DNA from: Xanthomonas arboricola pv. guizotiae
Lineage (GTDB): Bacteria; Pseudomonadota; Gammaproteobacteria; Xanthomonadales; Xanthomonadaceae
Length of the DNA stretch: 64,000 bases
Direction of reading: 5' to 3'
Assembly: GCF_002940205.1 (NCBI RefSeq)
Contig: NZ_MDSK01000017.1
Location: forward strand, 32,581-96,580
Shown here piece by piece: positions 9,941-18,631 of this stretch; position 1 is the first letter of the stretch; each line of letters starts with the position of its first letter. The position numbers and the translations under genes were made by a program. The notes under the pieces are model-generated. The model was not told the DNA's origin. It ran no database searches and saw nothing but the letters and a program-made list of their open reading frames with translations.

Positions 9941-12649
9941 TCACAGCATGTCCCACTGCATCGACAGGTAGTAGCTGCGGCCGGTGGCGCCGGTCATCTG
10001 CCAGCGGCTGGCGATGTCCTTGTACGCATCCTCCTTTCGGTTGGTCAGATTCAGGCCGCCCAGCTGGAAACTCAGCCTGTCGTTGACCTGGTAGCCGAGC
10101 ACCGCATCCAGCTGGGTGCGCGCCTTCATGGTGTGGCCTTCGCGCGCGAAGAAGCTGTCGCTGCTGTCCTGTTCGTACTCGCTGCGATGGTTGAGCGAGA
10201 CGCGCGCCGAGTAATGCGCGCTCTCCCAGTACGCGGTGGCGTTCCAGGTCTGCTCGGACAGGTTGCGAATCTGGAAATCGGTATCGCGCTGCGGAATCAC
10301 CCGGGTGAAGTTGGTGGTCACGCCGAAGCCGTCGATCGGCAGCCAGGCATCCAGCGATTGCGTCCAGCCCAGTTCGTAACCGCGGATCTTGACCTTGCTC
10401 GGGTCGTTGCTGGTGGCGGTGATCTCGTAGATATCCCCGCCACTGTCCACGCAGTCGCCGGCCGCGTTGCTGGACAGCGCGGTGCCGTTGAAGGCGGCCG
10501 GGCAGACGATGCGGTTGAAGGTGCCGTTCTTGATATTTTTCCAGAACCCGGCCACGGTCAGCGCGCCGCCGTTGCCGTAGTACCACTCCAGGCTCAGGTC
10601 GGCCTGGTCGGCGGTCAGTGCCTTCAGATCGGTCTGGCCCTGGGTGACGACATAGGTGGTGGTGCCGCCGGTATTGGTGCCGGTGGAGATGGTCGAGGCG
10701 ATGGCGGTATTGCTGTCCAGGATCGGCCGCACCAGTACCTTGGCGGCGGCAAAGCGCAGCAGCAGGTCTTCGCGCATGTCCAGCACCAGATTCAGGCTGG
10801 GCAGCCAGTTGGAATACTCGTACGGTGCACGCGCGGTGCCGATCACCACATTGGCGTCGTCGCTGGCCGCCTGCGCCTGGGTCAGGTAGGTGTCGGTGGT
10901 GCGCTTGGTGTTTTCGTAGCGCAGGCCGAGGTTGCCGCGCAGGCGCATGCTGCCGATGTCGGTATCGATGCGCGCCATCGCATAGGCCGAGGAAATGTCG
11001 TTCTCGATGCTGTAGCTGCTCTGCGGTGCGAACAGCACCGGCACGCTGATGCCGGCCGCCGCCAGCGAGCGTGCGTAGGCGGCGATGTCCGGGGTGACCC
11101 AGCTGTCCTGCGAGGCCAGCTGCCCGTCGAGGAAGTTGCTCACCGTGCTGTTGGCGGCCGACAGCTCCGGGAACATGTCGAAGCCCGACACCGCACCGGT
11201 CCTGAGCAGGTACAGGAAGTCACGCCGGCGCACGTCGCGCTCGAAGGTTTCGCGGCGGTACTTGGCACCGAAGCGCACCGCATTCAATGCACCCAGTTCC
11301 AGATACCGTTCGGCATCCAGCTGCAGCGACCATTCCTTGTTGCTGAGCGACTGGATGGAACCGTTGGGATATTCGCTGCGCACCAGATTGCGCTTGTCCC
11401 AGGCGCTGGCATCGGTGGCGTCGGCATCGGTGGTCAGCGAGATCGCGTCGGGATTGGAGGTATCCAGCAGCGTTGCCGAGGGAATCCGGCCCAGGATCGC
11501 GGCGCGTTCGTTCTCGTCGGTCTTGCCCTGGGTGTAATTGGCCGCGCCACTGAGCGTCCAGGCATCGCCCTTCCACTTGAAGTCGTAGCTGAGCAACTGC
11601 GTGGACAGATCGTGTTGTTCGATCTGGCGGTTGTTCTCCAGCCAGTAGTCCGATGCCGACACCTGCGTGGCGGTCAGGCCGTTGGTCTGCAGCACCGTCA
11701 GCGGGCTGCGCTCGAACGAGTACACCAGCTGGTTCATGTCGTTGGCGGTCTTGTCCTGCGAATACAGCGCAGTGAGGTTCATCTCCAGCTGGGCGTTGGG
11801 CTTCCACTGCAGGCCGCCATTGAACATCTTGCGGGTGGTCTCGCGCTCGATCGAGCGATAGCGCGGGCGACGCGGAATGTACAAGGTGCCGGCGTCGGTG
11901 GCCTGCGTGTACCAGCGGTCGATCCACAGATAATCGGCGCGGTCCTTGAGCTTCTGGTAGCCGGCACTGAGGAACACGCCCAGATCGCCGCCACCGAACT
12001 TGAACTGGTCGATATAGGTCAGCACGCCCTTGGGCGTCGGCGAGCCGCCGGCAAACTCGGCGTACTGGGTCTTGGCCGAGAACAACAGCTTGGTCTGCTG
12101 GTAGTCCAGCGGTTTGGTGGTGTTGATGTTGACCGTGCCGGACAGGCCACCGGCATCCATGTCCGCCGACGGCGACTTGACCACCTCGATCCCGGCGGCC
12201 ACTTCCGGCTGGATGATGTCGTAGCGGAACCCGTCGGTGAAGTCGGCGCTCTTGATCACCTGGCCGTTGATGGTGGTGGCCGAATACTGCGGGCCCAGAC
12301 CACGCACGCTGATGGTGGAGCCGCGCCCGTTGATGGTGGAGATCTGCACGCCGGGGATGCGCTGGATCGCCTCGGCGATGTTCTCGGCGGGAAACTTGCC
12401 GATGTCCTGTGCGGAGATGCCGTCGGTCATGCGCACATCGTCGCGCTTGTTGTCCATCGCGGTGATCAGGCTCTTCTGGTAGGAGCTGGTGACCTTGACG
12501 GTATCGAGCTGGGAGATCTGCGCCGATGCCGGCGGCGGCGATTGCTGCGCCTGCGCACTGGAACCGCAGGCAAGCAGCGACAGCGCGATGGCGACGGACA
12601 GCGAGGAGGGCGAACAACGACGCAACGAGGCATGCGGGACAGGTGACAT
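9941..12649 (-). CDS. TonB-dependent outer-membrane receptor (Xanthomonas/Caulobacter type)
   Basis: Outer-membrane active transporter of 902 residues. It has a signal peptide (LSVAIALSLLACGSSAQAQQ, about residues 17-36), a TonB box-like DTVKVTSS just after it, a plug domain (GISAQDIGKFPAENIAEAIQ; STISVRGLGPQYSATTINGQ; VVKSPSADMDAGGLSGTVNI) and a long beta-barrel ending YYLSMQWDML. It lacks the usual terminal aromatic residue, though W and M lie close to the end. The plug wording is that of the TonB-Xanth-Caul carbohydrate receptor subfamily. The ATG at 12649 fits the signal peptide; the longer frame upstream is probably untranslated leader. It heads the GH2-GH89-nag gene run and is presumed to import the GlcNAc-containing oligosaccharide. 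The ligand is inferred from the linked enzymes. Confidence 0.92.
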   Translation of the reverse strand: MSPVPHASLRRCSPSSLSVAIALSLLACGSSAQAQQSPPPASAQISQLDTVKVTSSYQKSLITAMDNKRDDVRMTDGISAQDIGKFPAENIAEAIQRIPGVQISTINGRGSTISVRGLGPQYSATTINGQVIKSADFTDGFRYDIIQPEVAAGIEVVKSPSADMDAGGLSGTVNINTTKPLDYQQTKLLFSAKTQYAEFAGGSPTPKGVLTYIDQFKFGGGDLGVFLSAGYQKLKDRADYLWIDRWYTQATDAGTLYIPRRPRYRSIERETTRKMFNGGLQWKPNAQLEMNLTALYSQDKTANDMNQLVYSFERSPLTVLQTNGLTATQVSASDYWLENNRQIEQHDLSTQLLSYDFKWKGDAWTLSGAANYTQGKTDENERAAILGRIPSATLLDTSNPDAISLTTDADATDASAWDKRNLVRSEYPNGSIQSLSNKEWSLQLDAERYLELGALNAVRFGAKYRRETFERDVRRRDFLYLLRTGAVSGFDMFPELSAANSTVSNFLDGQLASQDSWVTPDIAAYARSLAAAGISVPVLFAPQSSYSIENDISSAYAMARIDTDIGSMRLRGNLGLRYENTKRTTDTYLTQAQAASDDANVVIGTARAPYEYSNWLPSLNLVLDMREDLLLRFAAAKVLVRPILDSNTAIASTISTGTNTGGTTTYVVTQGQTDLKALTADQADLSLEWYYGNGGALTVAGFWKNIKNGTFNRIVCPAAFNGTALSSNAAGDCVDSGGDIYEITATSNDPSKVKIRGYELGWTQSLDAWLPIDGFGVTTNFTRVIPQRDTDFQIRNLSEQTWNATAYWESAHYSARVSLNHRSEYEQDSSDSFFAREGHTMKARTQLDAVLGYQVNDRLSFQLGGLNLTNRKEDAYKDIASRWQMTGATGRSYYLSMQWDML

Positions 12650-12893
12650 GGGAGATCCTGAGTGGAAGGGCTGGACGACGACGCGGCTGGCATTCCGATC
12701 GATCAGCAATGACAGATCACGACGCTGGGCAACCCGCCCACACGCGCACAGGCCACCCGTTCCGGACGTCCGGAACCGCCTGCGATCTGTTGTCTGCGAG
12801 CACCCCGTACGGCCCCCCCGTGGGTGCCGATGCCGCCTCCCTCCCAGGACGGACATCGCATGCCATTGCTGATCAACGGCCCTGACTGGCAAA

Positions 12894-12901
12894 TACCAAT
12901 T
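12894..12901 (-). promoter_or_regulatory. AATTGGTA half-site downstream of the receptor promoter
   Basis: AATTGGTA on the minus strand, 13 bases past the -10 element, at or just after the expected transcription start. The identical octamer overlaps the nagQ promoter (3006-2999). It is a candidate half-site for the NagQ repressor. Eight bases alone could be chance. Confidence 0.35.
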
Positions 12902-12913
12902 CAGTGGATTTGA

Positions 12914-12942
12914 TTCTTATGGTCTTTAAAAGATCCTGTCAA
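12914..12942 (-). promoter_or_regulatory. Sigma70-type promoter of the TonB receptor / GH2 / GH89 genes
   Basis: On the minus strand TTGACA (12942-12937) is separated by exactly 17 bases from TAAGAA (12919-12914). Transcription would start near 12907, giving a leader of about 255 bases before the receptor ATG. A small palindrome, ACAGTCACTGT (12943-12953), abuts the -35. This is the best core promoter I see in the region. Confidence 0.6.
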
Positions 12943-12949
12943 CAGTCAC

Positions 12950-13375
12950 TGTCGAAAGTGGTCGAACGGCGGCTGCGACTGCTCCCAATCCCTGTGTTTA
13001 ATGAACTTCGACGGTGCGTAAAGAATCATTCCGGTGCGTAGCGGGCATCGTTGTCACAGGACCTGTGACTGACCAATTTTCAGCAACCAGACCAATTCTG
13101 ACGGATCCGGAATGTGCCCGAAGCGGCGCACGCGTTGCGGACTGCATCACAGTCCGTCACCGCGTGCTTCTTCGTGATCGGGGGCAGCATCCCTGCTGCA
13201 CCCATGCAGCCCGTCGACTGTTGCAATGACTGCCAGCGGTTTGACGTAGACAACGTTGTCAACGGATCGATGAGGTGCGCCATTGCATCGACCGAGGGCA
13301 AGCCGCCAGCCATCACCCATGCACGCTAATGGTGCAGACCACAGATTTCCTGCCGCGCCGCGCGCAACCGTACTG
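12950..13375. other. Intergenic stretch between xcsN and the receptor promoter
   Basis: About 425 bases without a convincing gene. Apart from the LacI-type palindrome at 13249-13260 I see no coding bias, no structured RNA and no transposon ends. Short open frames here lack ribosome sites and resemble nothing I recognise. Confidence 0.5.
13249..13260. promoter_or_regulatory. LacI-family operator-like palindrome
   Basis: GACAACGTTGTC is a perfect 12-base palindrome with the central CG typical of LacI/GalR operators. It lies about 600 bases upstream of the receptor ATG and about 310 bases upstream of the promoter at 12914-12942. NagR, encoded at the far end of the locus, is the obvious candidate ligand. 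It also overlaps a TTGACA hexamer on the minus strand (13262-13257), but no matching -10 follows. Confidence 0.55.
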
Positions 13376-14101
13376 CTAGCGCAATTGCCCCTGGTCGATG
13401 CGCAACAAGCTGCGCTCCGGGGTGGCGGCAAAGCCCAGCAGCTGCAGGCCCACACCCAACACTGCGTCCTGCCCCGGATCGATGCGTGACTGCAATTGCC
13501 AACGCCCATCGCGCCACACGTGCAGCTGTGCATCGGCCTGCACGCCGGCAGGCAGCGTGGCGTCGGGCAGCAGGCTCAGCACGGCGGCGCCGTCCACGCA
13601 CCGCGGCTGCCCGGACAAGCGCAACGGCGGCAGACCGGGCAGCTCGCCCGCCCCGCTCGCCAGCAGTTGCAGGCCGACCCGGCCACCTGCCTGCACGCAC
13701 CCGGTGGCATCGAACAGCAGATCCACCTGCTGCAGCTGCAGCTCCACCGCCAGATCGATCAGGGCCATGCCCGCCGGCTGGCGCAGCAGCAGCTGGCCCT
13801 GCGCATCGCCGATACCGTGTTGCGCGCCGTCCACCAGCAGCACTTGCAGCTGCGGGGCCCGCAAGTGCACCTGGCGCTGTCCACGCAATAGCGGCCAGAT
13901 GCGCGGCCGCACCATGACATCGCCGAAGGCGATGCCCTGCCATTGCACCTGCCGCAAGGTGCCGGCCCATACCGGCCCATCCACGTCCAGCGCCGAGAAC
14001 GGCAAGCCCTCGCGTGGCAGCACCAGACGCAGGGGCAGCCATGCCAGCAGTGCAACGCCCACCATCAACAAAAAGACCAGGATCCAACGCAGGCGCGTCA
14101 C
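13376..14101 (-). CDS. xcsN: Type II secretion protein N
   Basis: T2SS component GspN of 241 residues. It has an N-terminal membrane anchor (WILVFLLMVGVALLAWLPLR, about residues 6-25) and a periplasmic domain typical of GspN (LPFSALDVDGPVWAGTLRQV, about 34-53). It starts with GTG at 14101, overlapping the xcsM stop as GTGA, so translation is coupled. It is the last gene of the xcs set. GspN proteins support assembly of the secretion platform, but their precise role is poorly defined. The next gene downstream, the TonB receptor, is 726 bases away behind its own promoter, so the operon most likely ends here, although I see no clear terminator. Confidence 0.88.
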   Translation of the reverse strand: MTRLRWILVFLLMVGVALLAWLPLRLVLPREGLPFSALDVDGPVWAGTLRQVQWQGIAFGDVMVRPRIWPLLRGQRQVHLRAPQLQVLLVDGAQHGIGDAQGQLLLRQPAGMALIDLAVELQLQQVDLLFDATGCVQAGGRVGLQLLASGAGELPGLPPLRLSGQPRCVDGAAVLSLLPDATLPAGVQADAQLHVWRDGRWQLQSRIDPGQDAVLGVGLQLLGFAATPERSLLRIDQGQLR

Positions 14102-14574
14102 GGTGCAGGCTCCGCAAACCCGCAGCGTACCCGCAGTTGGCCCTGGTCGCGCACGATGCTCAGCTGCGTCGGTGCCAGGCCATGCGCCTGGCGCAGCCGC
14201 TCCAGCCAGCCGAACAAGCTGGCGGCGCTGACCGTCTCGATCTGCACCTCCACCCCGCCCGCTGCGTTGCGCTGCTGGGCGGTGATGCCGACGCCGGCAT
14301 CGTGTGCGCTGCTTGCGATGAGCTCGGCCAGTGCCGCCGTATCAGGTGCGGCCATACGCCTGCTCGCCGATGCCTGCGCAGATACGTCGAGCACCAGCTG
14401 CGCCGCAGCGGCATAGCGCGCCTGCGCCTGGGCACGCCATTGCCGCAACGGGAGGTAAAGCGCATACCAGGCGACGAACGCGGCCACGGCGGTGCACATC
14501 ACGCCCAGCATCAGCCGCTCGCGCGGCGCACGCGCCTGCCACCACTGCATGCCGCGTTGCACAGGTGCAGTCAT
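14098..14574 (-). CDS. xcsM: Type II secretion protein M
   Basis: GspM, 158 residues. One N-terminal transmembrane helix (LMLGVMCTAVAAFVAWYALY, about residues 21-40) is followed by a periplasmic coiled region (RQWRAQAQARYAAAAQLV) and a small ferredoxin-like domain. GspM binds GspL in the inner-membrane platform. Both ends overlap neighbours by 4 bases: ATGA with xcsL at the start and GTGA with xcsN at the end. Length and hydropathy match the family. Sequence conservation of GspM is always weak, so the call rests on topology and position as well as similarity. Confidence 0.87.
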   Translation of the reverse strand: MTAPVQRGMQWWQARAPRERLMLGVMCTAVAAFVAWYALYLPLRQWRAQAQARYAAAAQLVLDVSAQASASRRMAAPDTAALAELIASSAHDAGVGITAQQRNAAGGVEVQIETVSAASLFGWLERLRQAHGLAPTQLSIVRDQGQLRVRCGFAEPAP

Positions 14575-15659
14575 CGCGATGGCTCCAGCGCGAACGGCGT
14601 CCGCAGGCGATCGCCCTCGCCCTGGCTGCTGCCGGGCTGCAGTTGCCACCCCTCCCCGGCCAGCCGCGTGGACAGCTGTTGCAGGCTGGCGCCATCGGCA
14701 TGCAGCAGGGTGCCGCGCAGCGGCTGTGTGGCGTGATAGTCGATCTGATCCAGTTCCGCCGCCGGCATGGCATCGACCGCTGCGAACAAGTCGCCGAGCT
14801 GCACGGCCAGGCGATCGGCCGCTGCACCGGTATGCCGGCGTGCCTGCAGCGCGGCCGGCACCGCCGCTGCATCGCGCACGCCCAACTGCGCGGCGGCGCG
14901 CGATTGCAGCAGGCGCGCGCCGATTTCGTAGCGCAGTGTCTGCGCCAGCAACAGCAGCAGCGGCGACAGCAGCACCAGCGCGGCCAGCGCCGCAAGACGG
15001 CGCGTAGTGACCGTGTGCGCAGCCGCCGGCCTTGCAGCGAATGCGTGCTGCAGCAGGTTGATCGGCGCGCGCGTGGCGCCTTGCGCAAGGCAGGCAATGG
15101 CGTGCGCGGTGTCGTGCGCTGGCGGCTGTGCCGGCGCGCGCTCGCCCAGCAGCATGCGCGCGGCCTGCGGCTCCAGGCTGCAGGCCAGGCCTGCGCCACG
15201 GATCAACCAGCGACCGTCCCAGTCCACCACTGCCGCCGCAGCGTCCGCGCCGGGCTCCAGCAACAGGCAATCGGGCACCACCGCATCGGGGACGACGCCC
15301 AGCTGCGTTGCGCGCGCCAACCACTGCCGCATCGTTGCGCCATCCACCGCAGCCACCAGGCGCGTGCCATCGGCCTCGCTGCGCTCGGCGATCACCACAT
15401 GCAGCGCCGGCGTCTCCACAGCCAGGTGTTCGGCCAGTTGCAGGCGCGCGGCCGCGACCGACTGCGCGATGCTGCGGCCGGGCAGGCTCAGCCAGCGCAG
15501 ATGCACATCCACGCCCGGTACCACCAGCACGGTGCGCCGGGACGGTTCGTACGGCGCGCTGGCCACGCGCTGCGACAGTACCTGGCCATGCGCGTCCACA
15601 CGCACGGCGATCGCCTGCGCCGTGGCATCGGCAGGCAGCAACAGCAAGCTGGTACTCAT
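14571..15659 (-). CDS. xcsL: Type II secretion protein L
   Basis: GspL, 362 residues, the inner-membrane protein that recruits the GspE ATPase. The N-terminal cytoplasmic actin-like domain contains a VVPGVDVHLRWLSLPGRS segment near residue 47 and AVVDWDGRWLIRGAG near 143. A transmembrane helix (RLAALAALVLLSPLLLLLAQ, about residues 224-243) leads to a periplasmic ferredoxin-like domain near the end. The ATG at 15659 overlaps the xcsK stop as ATGA, and the stop overlaps the xcsM start the same way. This organisation is the usual one in T2SS operons. Confidence 0.9.
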   Translation of the reverse strand: MSTSLLLLPADATAQAIAVRVDAHGQVLSQRVASAPYEPSRRTVLVVPGVDVHLRWLSLPGRSIAQSVAAARLQLAEHLAVETPALHVVIAERSEADGTRLVAAVDGATMRQWLARATQLGVVPDAVVPDCLLLEPGADAAAAVVDWDGRWLIRGAGLACSLEPQAARMLLGERAPAQPPAHDTAHAIACLAQGATRAPINLLQHAFAARPAAAHTVTTRRLAALAALVLLSPLLLLLAQTLRYEIGARLLQSRAAAQLGVRDAAAVPAALQARRHTGAAADRLAVQLGDLFAAVDAMPAAELDQIDYHATQPLRGTLLHADGASLQQLSTRLAGEGWQLQPGSSQGEGDRLRTPFALEPSR

Positions 15660-16648
15660 TCGTCGGAACTCCATTGGCGCGCCACCAGCCGCACGCGCCC
15701 GGCAGGATCCTGCTGCAGCAAGGCGTCCAGCACGACCTGCGCGCCGGCATGGTCGACCTGGCTGTAGAGGGAGAAATAATGGGTGCGTAGTGCGATCTGT
15801 TCCAGCACTGCATTGGAAAGCTCGGCCTGGATCAGCGCAGGCTGGCTCAGGAAGGTCCTGACGTCGCGCCATCCGCCGGCCGGCCGCGCGGCGATGACGC
15901 GGCGCGCGGCCGGCAACGCCAGGGCGCCTTCGGTCAGCGCCACCAGCACCGGCGCATCCTGCAGACGCAACGTATTGATGTTGACCGGCGACAGCCGCGC
16001 CTCCGGCAGTGCGCACACATGCGGCCGCAACTGTGCGATCACCTGCGGCGTGTAGCCGGCGATGGCACGCAGCTCGCTGACGCCCGCGAGCAGGGTCGCC
16101 CCGCTGCGCAACGGCACTGCCGATTGCAGGTAGCGATCGTCTTCGGCGCCCTGCGCACCGGGCTGGCTATCGCTGTCGATCCAGTCCACCAGCGCATCGG
16201 TCAGCGCCTGCGCCTGTTGCGGTGCGATGCCCAGCACCTCCAGCAAGGCGCGGTACTGCGCTGCGCCGTCGTCGCTGCGCTGCCAGTGCTCGGGCGCACC
16301 GGCGACCACGCTGTTGAGATTGAAGCAGCCGCCGCGGTCGCGCAGCCGCACGCTCACTGCGCCGTCGTCCAGCGGGAAGGTCAGCGGCTGATCGTTCCAG
16401 CCACCCTCCAGCGTGGTACGCATCGGGTCGCGCCTGGCCAGTGCCTGCAGGCGTTGCCGGGCGATGGTTTCGGTGCCCAGCGCATACCACTGCGCCTGCG
16501 TCATCGCCTCGCCATTGCCGCTGCGGCGCAGGCCAAAGCGCAGATCGTCCAGCACTGCGACCATCAGCAACGTCATCACCGCCACCAGCAACAGCACCGT
16601 CAGCAGTGCGATGCCGCGTTGCTGCCGGCGTACGTTCAAGGCCATCAT
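15656..16648 (-). CDS. xcsK: Type II secretion minor pseudopilin K
   Basis: GspK, 330 residues, the large minor pseudopilin that caps the pseudopilus tip with GspI and GspJ. The prepilin region is RRQQRGIALLTVLLLVAVMT. As is typical of GspK, the glutamate found at position 5 of other pseudopilins is absent. Downstream are the family's alpha-helical segments with helix-hairpin-helix-like stretches (VNINTLRLQDAPVLVALTEG near 235). Two adjacent ATGs (16648 and 16645) are possible starts; the second overlaps the xcsJ stop directly. Confidence 0.9.
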   Translation of the reverse strand: MMALNVRRQQRGIALLTVLLLVAVMTLLMVAVLDDLRFGLRRSGNGEAMTQAQWYALGTETIARQRLQALARRDPMRTTLEGGWNDQPLTFPLDDGAVSVRLRDRGGCFNLNSVVAGAPEHWQRSDDGAAQYRALLEVLGIAPQQAQALTDALVDWIDSDSQPGAQGAEDDRYLQSAVPLRSGATLLAGVSELRAIAGYTPQVIAQLRPHVCALPEARLSPVNINTLRLQDAPVLVALTEGALALPAARRVIAARPAGGWRDVRTFLSQPALIQAELSNAVLEQIALRTHYFSLYSQVDHAGAQVVLDALLQQDPAGRVRLVARQWSSDE

Positions 16649-17268
16649 CCGCGCCCCTCCGGCAGCAGGAACAACTGGCGCACGCGGCCCCATTGCTCCA
16701 GGTCCAGCTCCAGCGAGACCGCATCCGGCAGCGCGTCGAGCCCGCCGCTCCAGCCATCGCTCCACTGCGCGCGATAATGGAACCCGACCACCGCCGCGCG
16801 CACCCCACGCAACACCACCTGCGGCGGACCGGCGATTGCACCGTCGAGTGCGGGGCGTGCACTGCGCTCCAGGCGCCCATCGACCACGCGGTATTCCACA
16901 TATTGCAGCGACGCGCGCGGCGCCTGATCCGGATTGCTCCAGCCGCGTCGTACAAAACCAAACAGCGGCCCCGGCACACCGGGCGGGCTGGCGACGAACG
17001 CGGTGCGCGCAGCGCCGCCCCCGCTGTTGCGCGTGCGCCGCACTGCGGCCTGCTGCAGGTCGCTGCGCAACAGGCCATGCGCGAGCTGGAACTCGCGGAC
17101 CTGCTGCAAACGCGCACGCACCGCATCGCGCTGGTCGATGCTCTGGCGCATCACCACCACCGCCGCGACCGCCACCAGCGCGAACACCGCCAGGGCGACC
17201 AGCAGCTCGATCAAGGTAAAGCCCGCGCTGCCACGGCTGCCCGCTGCGCTGCCGGGTGTGCGGATCAT
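16645..17268 (-). CDS. xcsJ: Type II secretion minor pseudopilin J
   Basis: GspJ, 207 residues. The prepilin cleavage site and helix read GSAGFTLIELLVALAVFALV (about residues 14-33), with the conserved glutamate five residues after the cleavage glycine. The globular domain follows, ending LEQWGRVRQLFLLPEGRG. It overlaps xcsI by 4 bases at its start and xcsK at its end. It should be processed by a prepilin peptidase, which is not encoded in this window. Confidence 0.9.
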   Translation of the reverse strand: MIRTPGSAAGSRGSAGFTLIELLVALAVFALVAVAAVVVMRQSIDQRDAVRARLQQVREFQLAHGLLRSDLQQAAVRRTRNSGGGAARTAFVASPPGVPGPLFGFVRRGWSNPDQAPRASLQYVEYRVVDGRLERSARPALDGAIAGPPQVVLRGVRAAVVGFHYRAQWSDGWSGGLDALPDAVSLELDLEQWGRVRQLFLLPEGRG

Positions 17269-17645
17269 TCGGCGCTCCGCAGGACGCTGAGGCTGGCGAT
17301 TTCCTGCGCCTGCGCTGCGGCGCGCACCTGCACCTGGATGCGCACGCTGCCGGTAGTGCCGGCCGGCAGCGACGTACGCCGCCAGTCCCAGCTGCGTCCG
17401 CCCAGCATTTCCTGCCCGTTCGCCGGCGCCACTGCTGCGGCGGTGGGCGCCAGCATTGCGTCGATCGCCTGATTCTCCGCAACCACCGCAGCCAGGGCGC
17501 GCTCTTCCAGCACCACCGCGGTGCGCGTGCTTTCGCCGGACAGGTTCAGCAGGCCAACCACGGCCATGCCGAAGATCGCCAGCGCGACCATCAGTTCGAG
17601 CAGCGAAAACCCGGCGCAGGCATCGGGCTTACCGCAGGGGCGCAT
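17265..17645 (-). CDS. xcsI: Type II secretion minor pseudopilin I
   Basis: GspI, about 126 residues, with the pseudopilin signal CAGFSLLELMVALAIFGMAV and the conserved E5. The initiator pseudopilin of the tip complex with J and K. The ATG at 17645 gives a short MRPCGKPDA leader and overlaps the end of xcsH by 17 bases; the frame stays open further upstream, but that part is antisense-like and a long leader would be atypical. It ends in a 4-base overlap with xcsJ. Confidence 0.87.
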   Translation of the reverse strand: MRPCGKPDACAGFSLLELMVALAIFGMAVVGLLNLSGESTRTAVVLEERALAAVVAENQAIDAMLAPTAAAVAPANGQEMLGGRSWDWRRTSLPAGTTGSVRIQVQVRAAAQAQEIASLSVLRSAE

Positions 17646-18129
17646 CGACCCGCACCACGCCGGCGGCGTCCACCACCACCCGCAGCTGTTGCCGGCCGTC
17701 GGCCAGCGCGATGCGTTGCGGCGTGGCCGCACCGGTGGGATCGAAGCGCACGCTCACCTGCGTCCCGCCCACCGGCAACTGCGTCTGCACGCCGGCAGGC
17801 CAGCGCATCGCGGCGAACGGTTTTTCATCCAGCGGCACCCAGCGTTGCTGCGCCTGGCGGCGGAACCTGTAGCCACCCGCATCCACGGTCACCTCGACCA
17901 TGCGCAGGCTCAGGATGGCTTCGTCGCGTGCATGCAGCAGGGCACTGGCCAATGCATCGGCCTGGTCGTGCAGGTCGCGCCGCGTCTCCGGCAAGGTCAG
18001 CACCACCAGGGTGCTGGCCAGTGCGGTGATCACCAGCACGGCGAGCAGTTCGAGCAGGGTGAAGCCGCGCGCCTGCGCCCGCGACGCACATGCCCGTGCT
18101 TGCCTTGCGATGGCGGTTTGCGCGAGCAC
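17629..18129 (-). CDS. xcsH: Type II secretion minor pseudopilin H
   Basis: GspH, 166 residues. A positively charged leader precedes the pseudopilin motif ARGFTLLELLAVLVITALAS with conserved E5. The following domain contains SALLHARDEAILSLRMVEVT, typical of GspH/FimT. A GTG start at 18129, 9 bases after the xcsG stop, gives the best leader length. It connects the major pseudopilus to the tip complex. Confidence 0.87.
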   Translation of the reverse strand: MLAQTAIARQARACASRAQARGFTLLELLAVLVITALASTLVVLTLPETRRDLHDQADALASALLHARDEAILSLRMVEVTVDAGGYRFRRQAQQRWVPLDEKPFAAMRWPAGVQTQLPVGGTQVSVRFDPTGAATPQRIALADGRQQLRVVVDAAGVVRVDAPLR

Positions 18130-18138
18130 TGCTGCGAC

Positions 18139-18603
18139 TCAGCGCCAGTTGCCGACATCGGCATTGTCGGCGTCGCCGCCTTCGGCACCATCGGCACCGA
18201 ACGAGTAGACGTCGAAGCCACCACTGCGGCCCGGGCGACGATATTGGTATGCGTGGCCCCACGGATCTTCCGGCAGGCGGCGGATGTAGCCGCCCTGGCG
18301 ATAGCGCTCGGGCCGGGTCAATCCGCTCGGCGCATTGAGCAAGGCCTGCAGGCCCTGTTCGGTGCTCGGGTAGCTAAGGTTGTCCAGGCGATAGGTCTCC
18401 AGCGCCTGCTCCAGCACCGCTACGTCGGCACGCGCCTTCTCGACCATGGCGCGGTCCTGGCTGGGCATCACGTTGATCATCACCACCGTGGCCAGCAGGC
18501 CGATGATGACGATGACCACCATCAACTCGACCAGGGTGAAGCCGCGCATTCGCGCTTGCGAGGACAGCGAGCAAGAACGTTGGCGGTGACGGATGGACTG
18601 CAT
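18139..18603 (-). CDS. xcsG: Type II secretion major pseudopilin G
   Basis: GspG, 154 residues, the main subunit of the pseudopilus that pushes substrates through the secretin. The motif RMRGFTLVELMVVIVIIGLL (about residues 18-37) is a canonical type IV prepilin site with E5. The C-terminal part has the family pattern LRAYRLDN-like ETYRLDNLSYPSTEQGLQAL and DPWGHAYQYRRPGRSGGFDV. The leader is longer than usual at about 20 residues from the ATG at 18603; GTG or ATG codons nearer the motif are possible. The gene starts 28 bases after xcsF ends. Confidence 0.92.
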   Translation of the reverse strand: MQSIRHRQRSCSLSSQARMRGFTLVELMVVIVIIGLLATVVMINVMPSQDRAMVEKARADVAVLEQALETYRLDNLSYPSTEQGLQALLNAPSGLTRPERYRQGGYIRRLPEDPWGHAYQYRRPGRSGGFDVYSFGADGAEGGDADNADVGNWR

Positions 18604-18631
18604 GAGGATCTCCAGGGATAAGCGTCCGCGC

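Noticed and set aside
7445..12646. A 1,733-codon open frame on the plus strand
   Set aside because: It lies antisense to the GH2 and TonB-receptor genes and its translation is low-complexity (His, Gln, Arg-rich), typical of GC-rich shadow frames.
13080..13329. Small ORFs in the receptor upstream region
   Set aside because: No ribosome site, no conserved look and they overlap the candidate operator.
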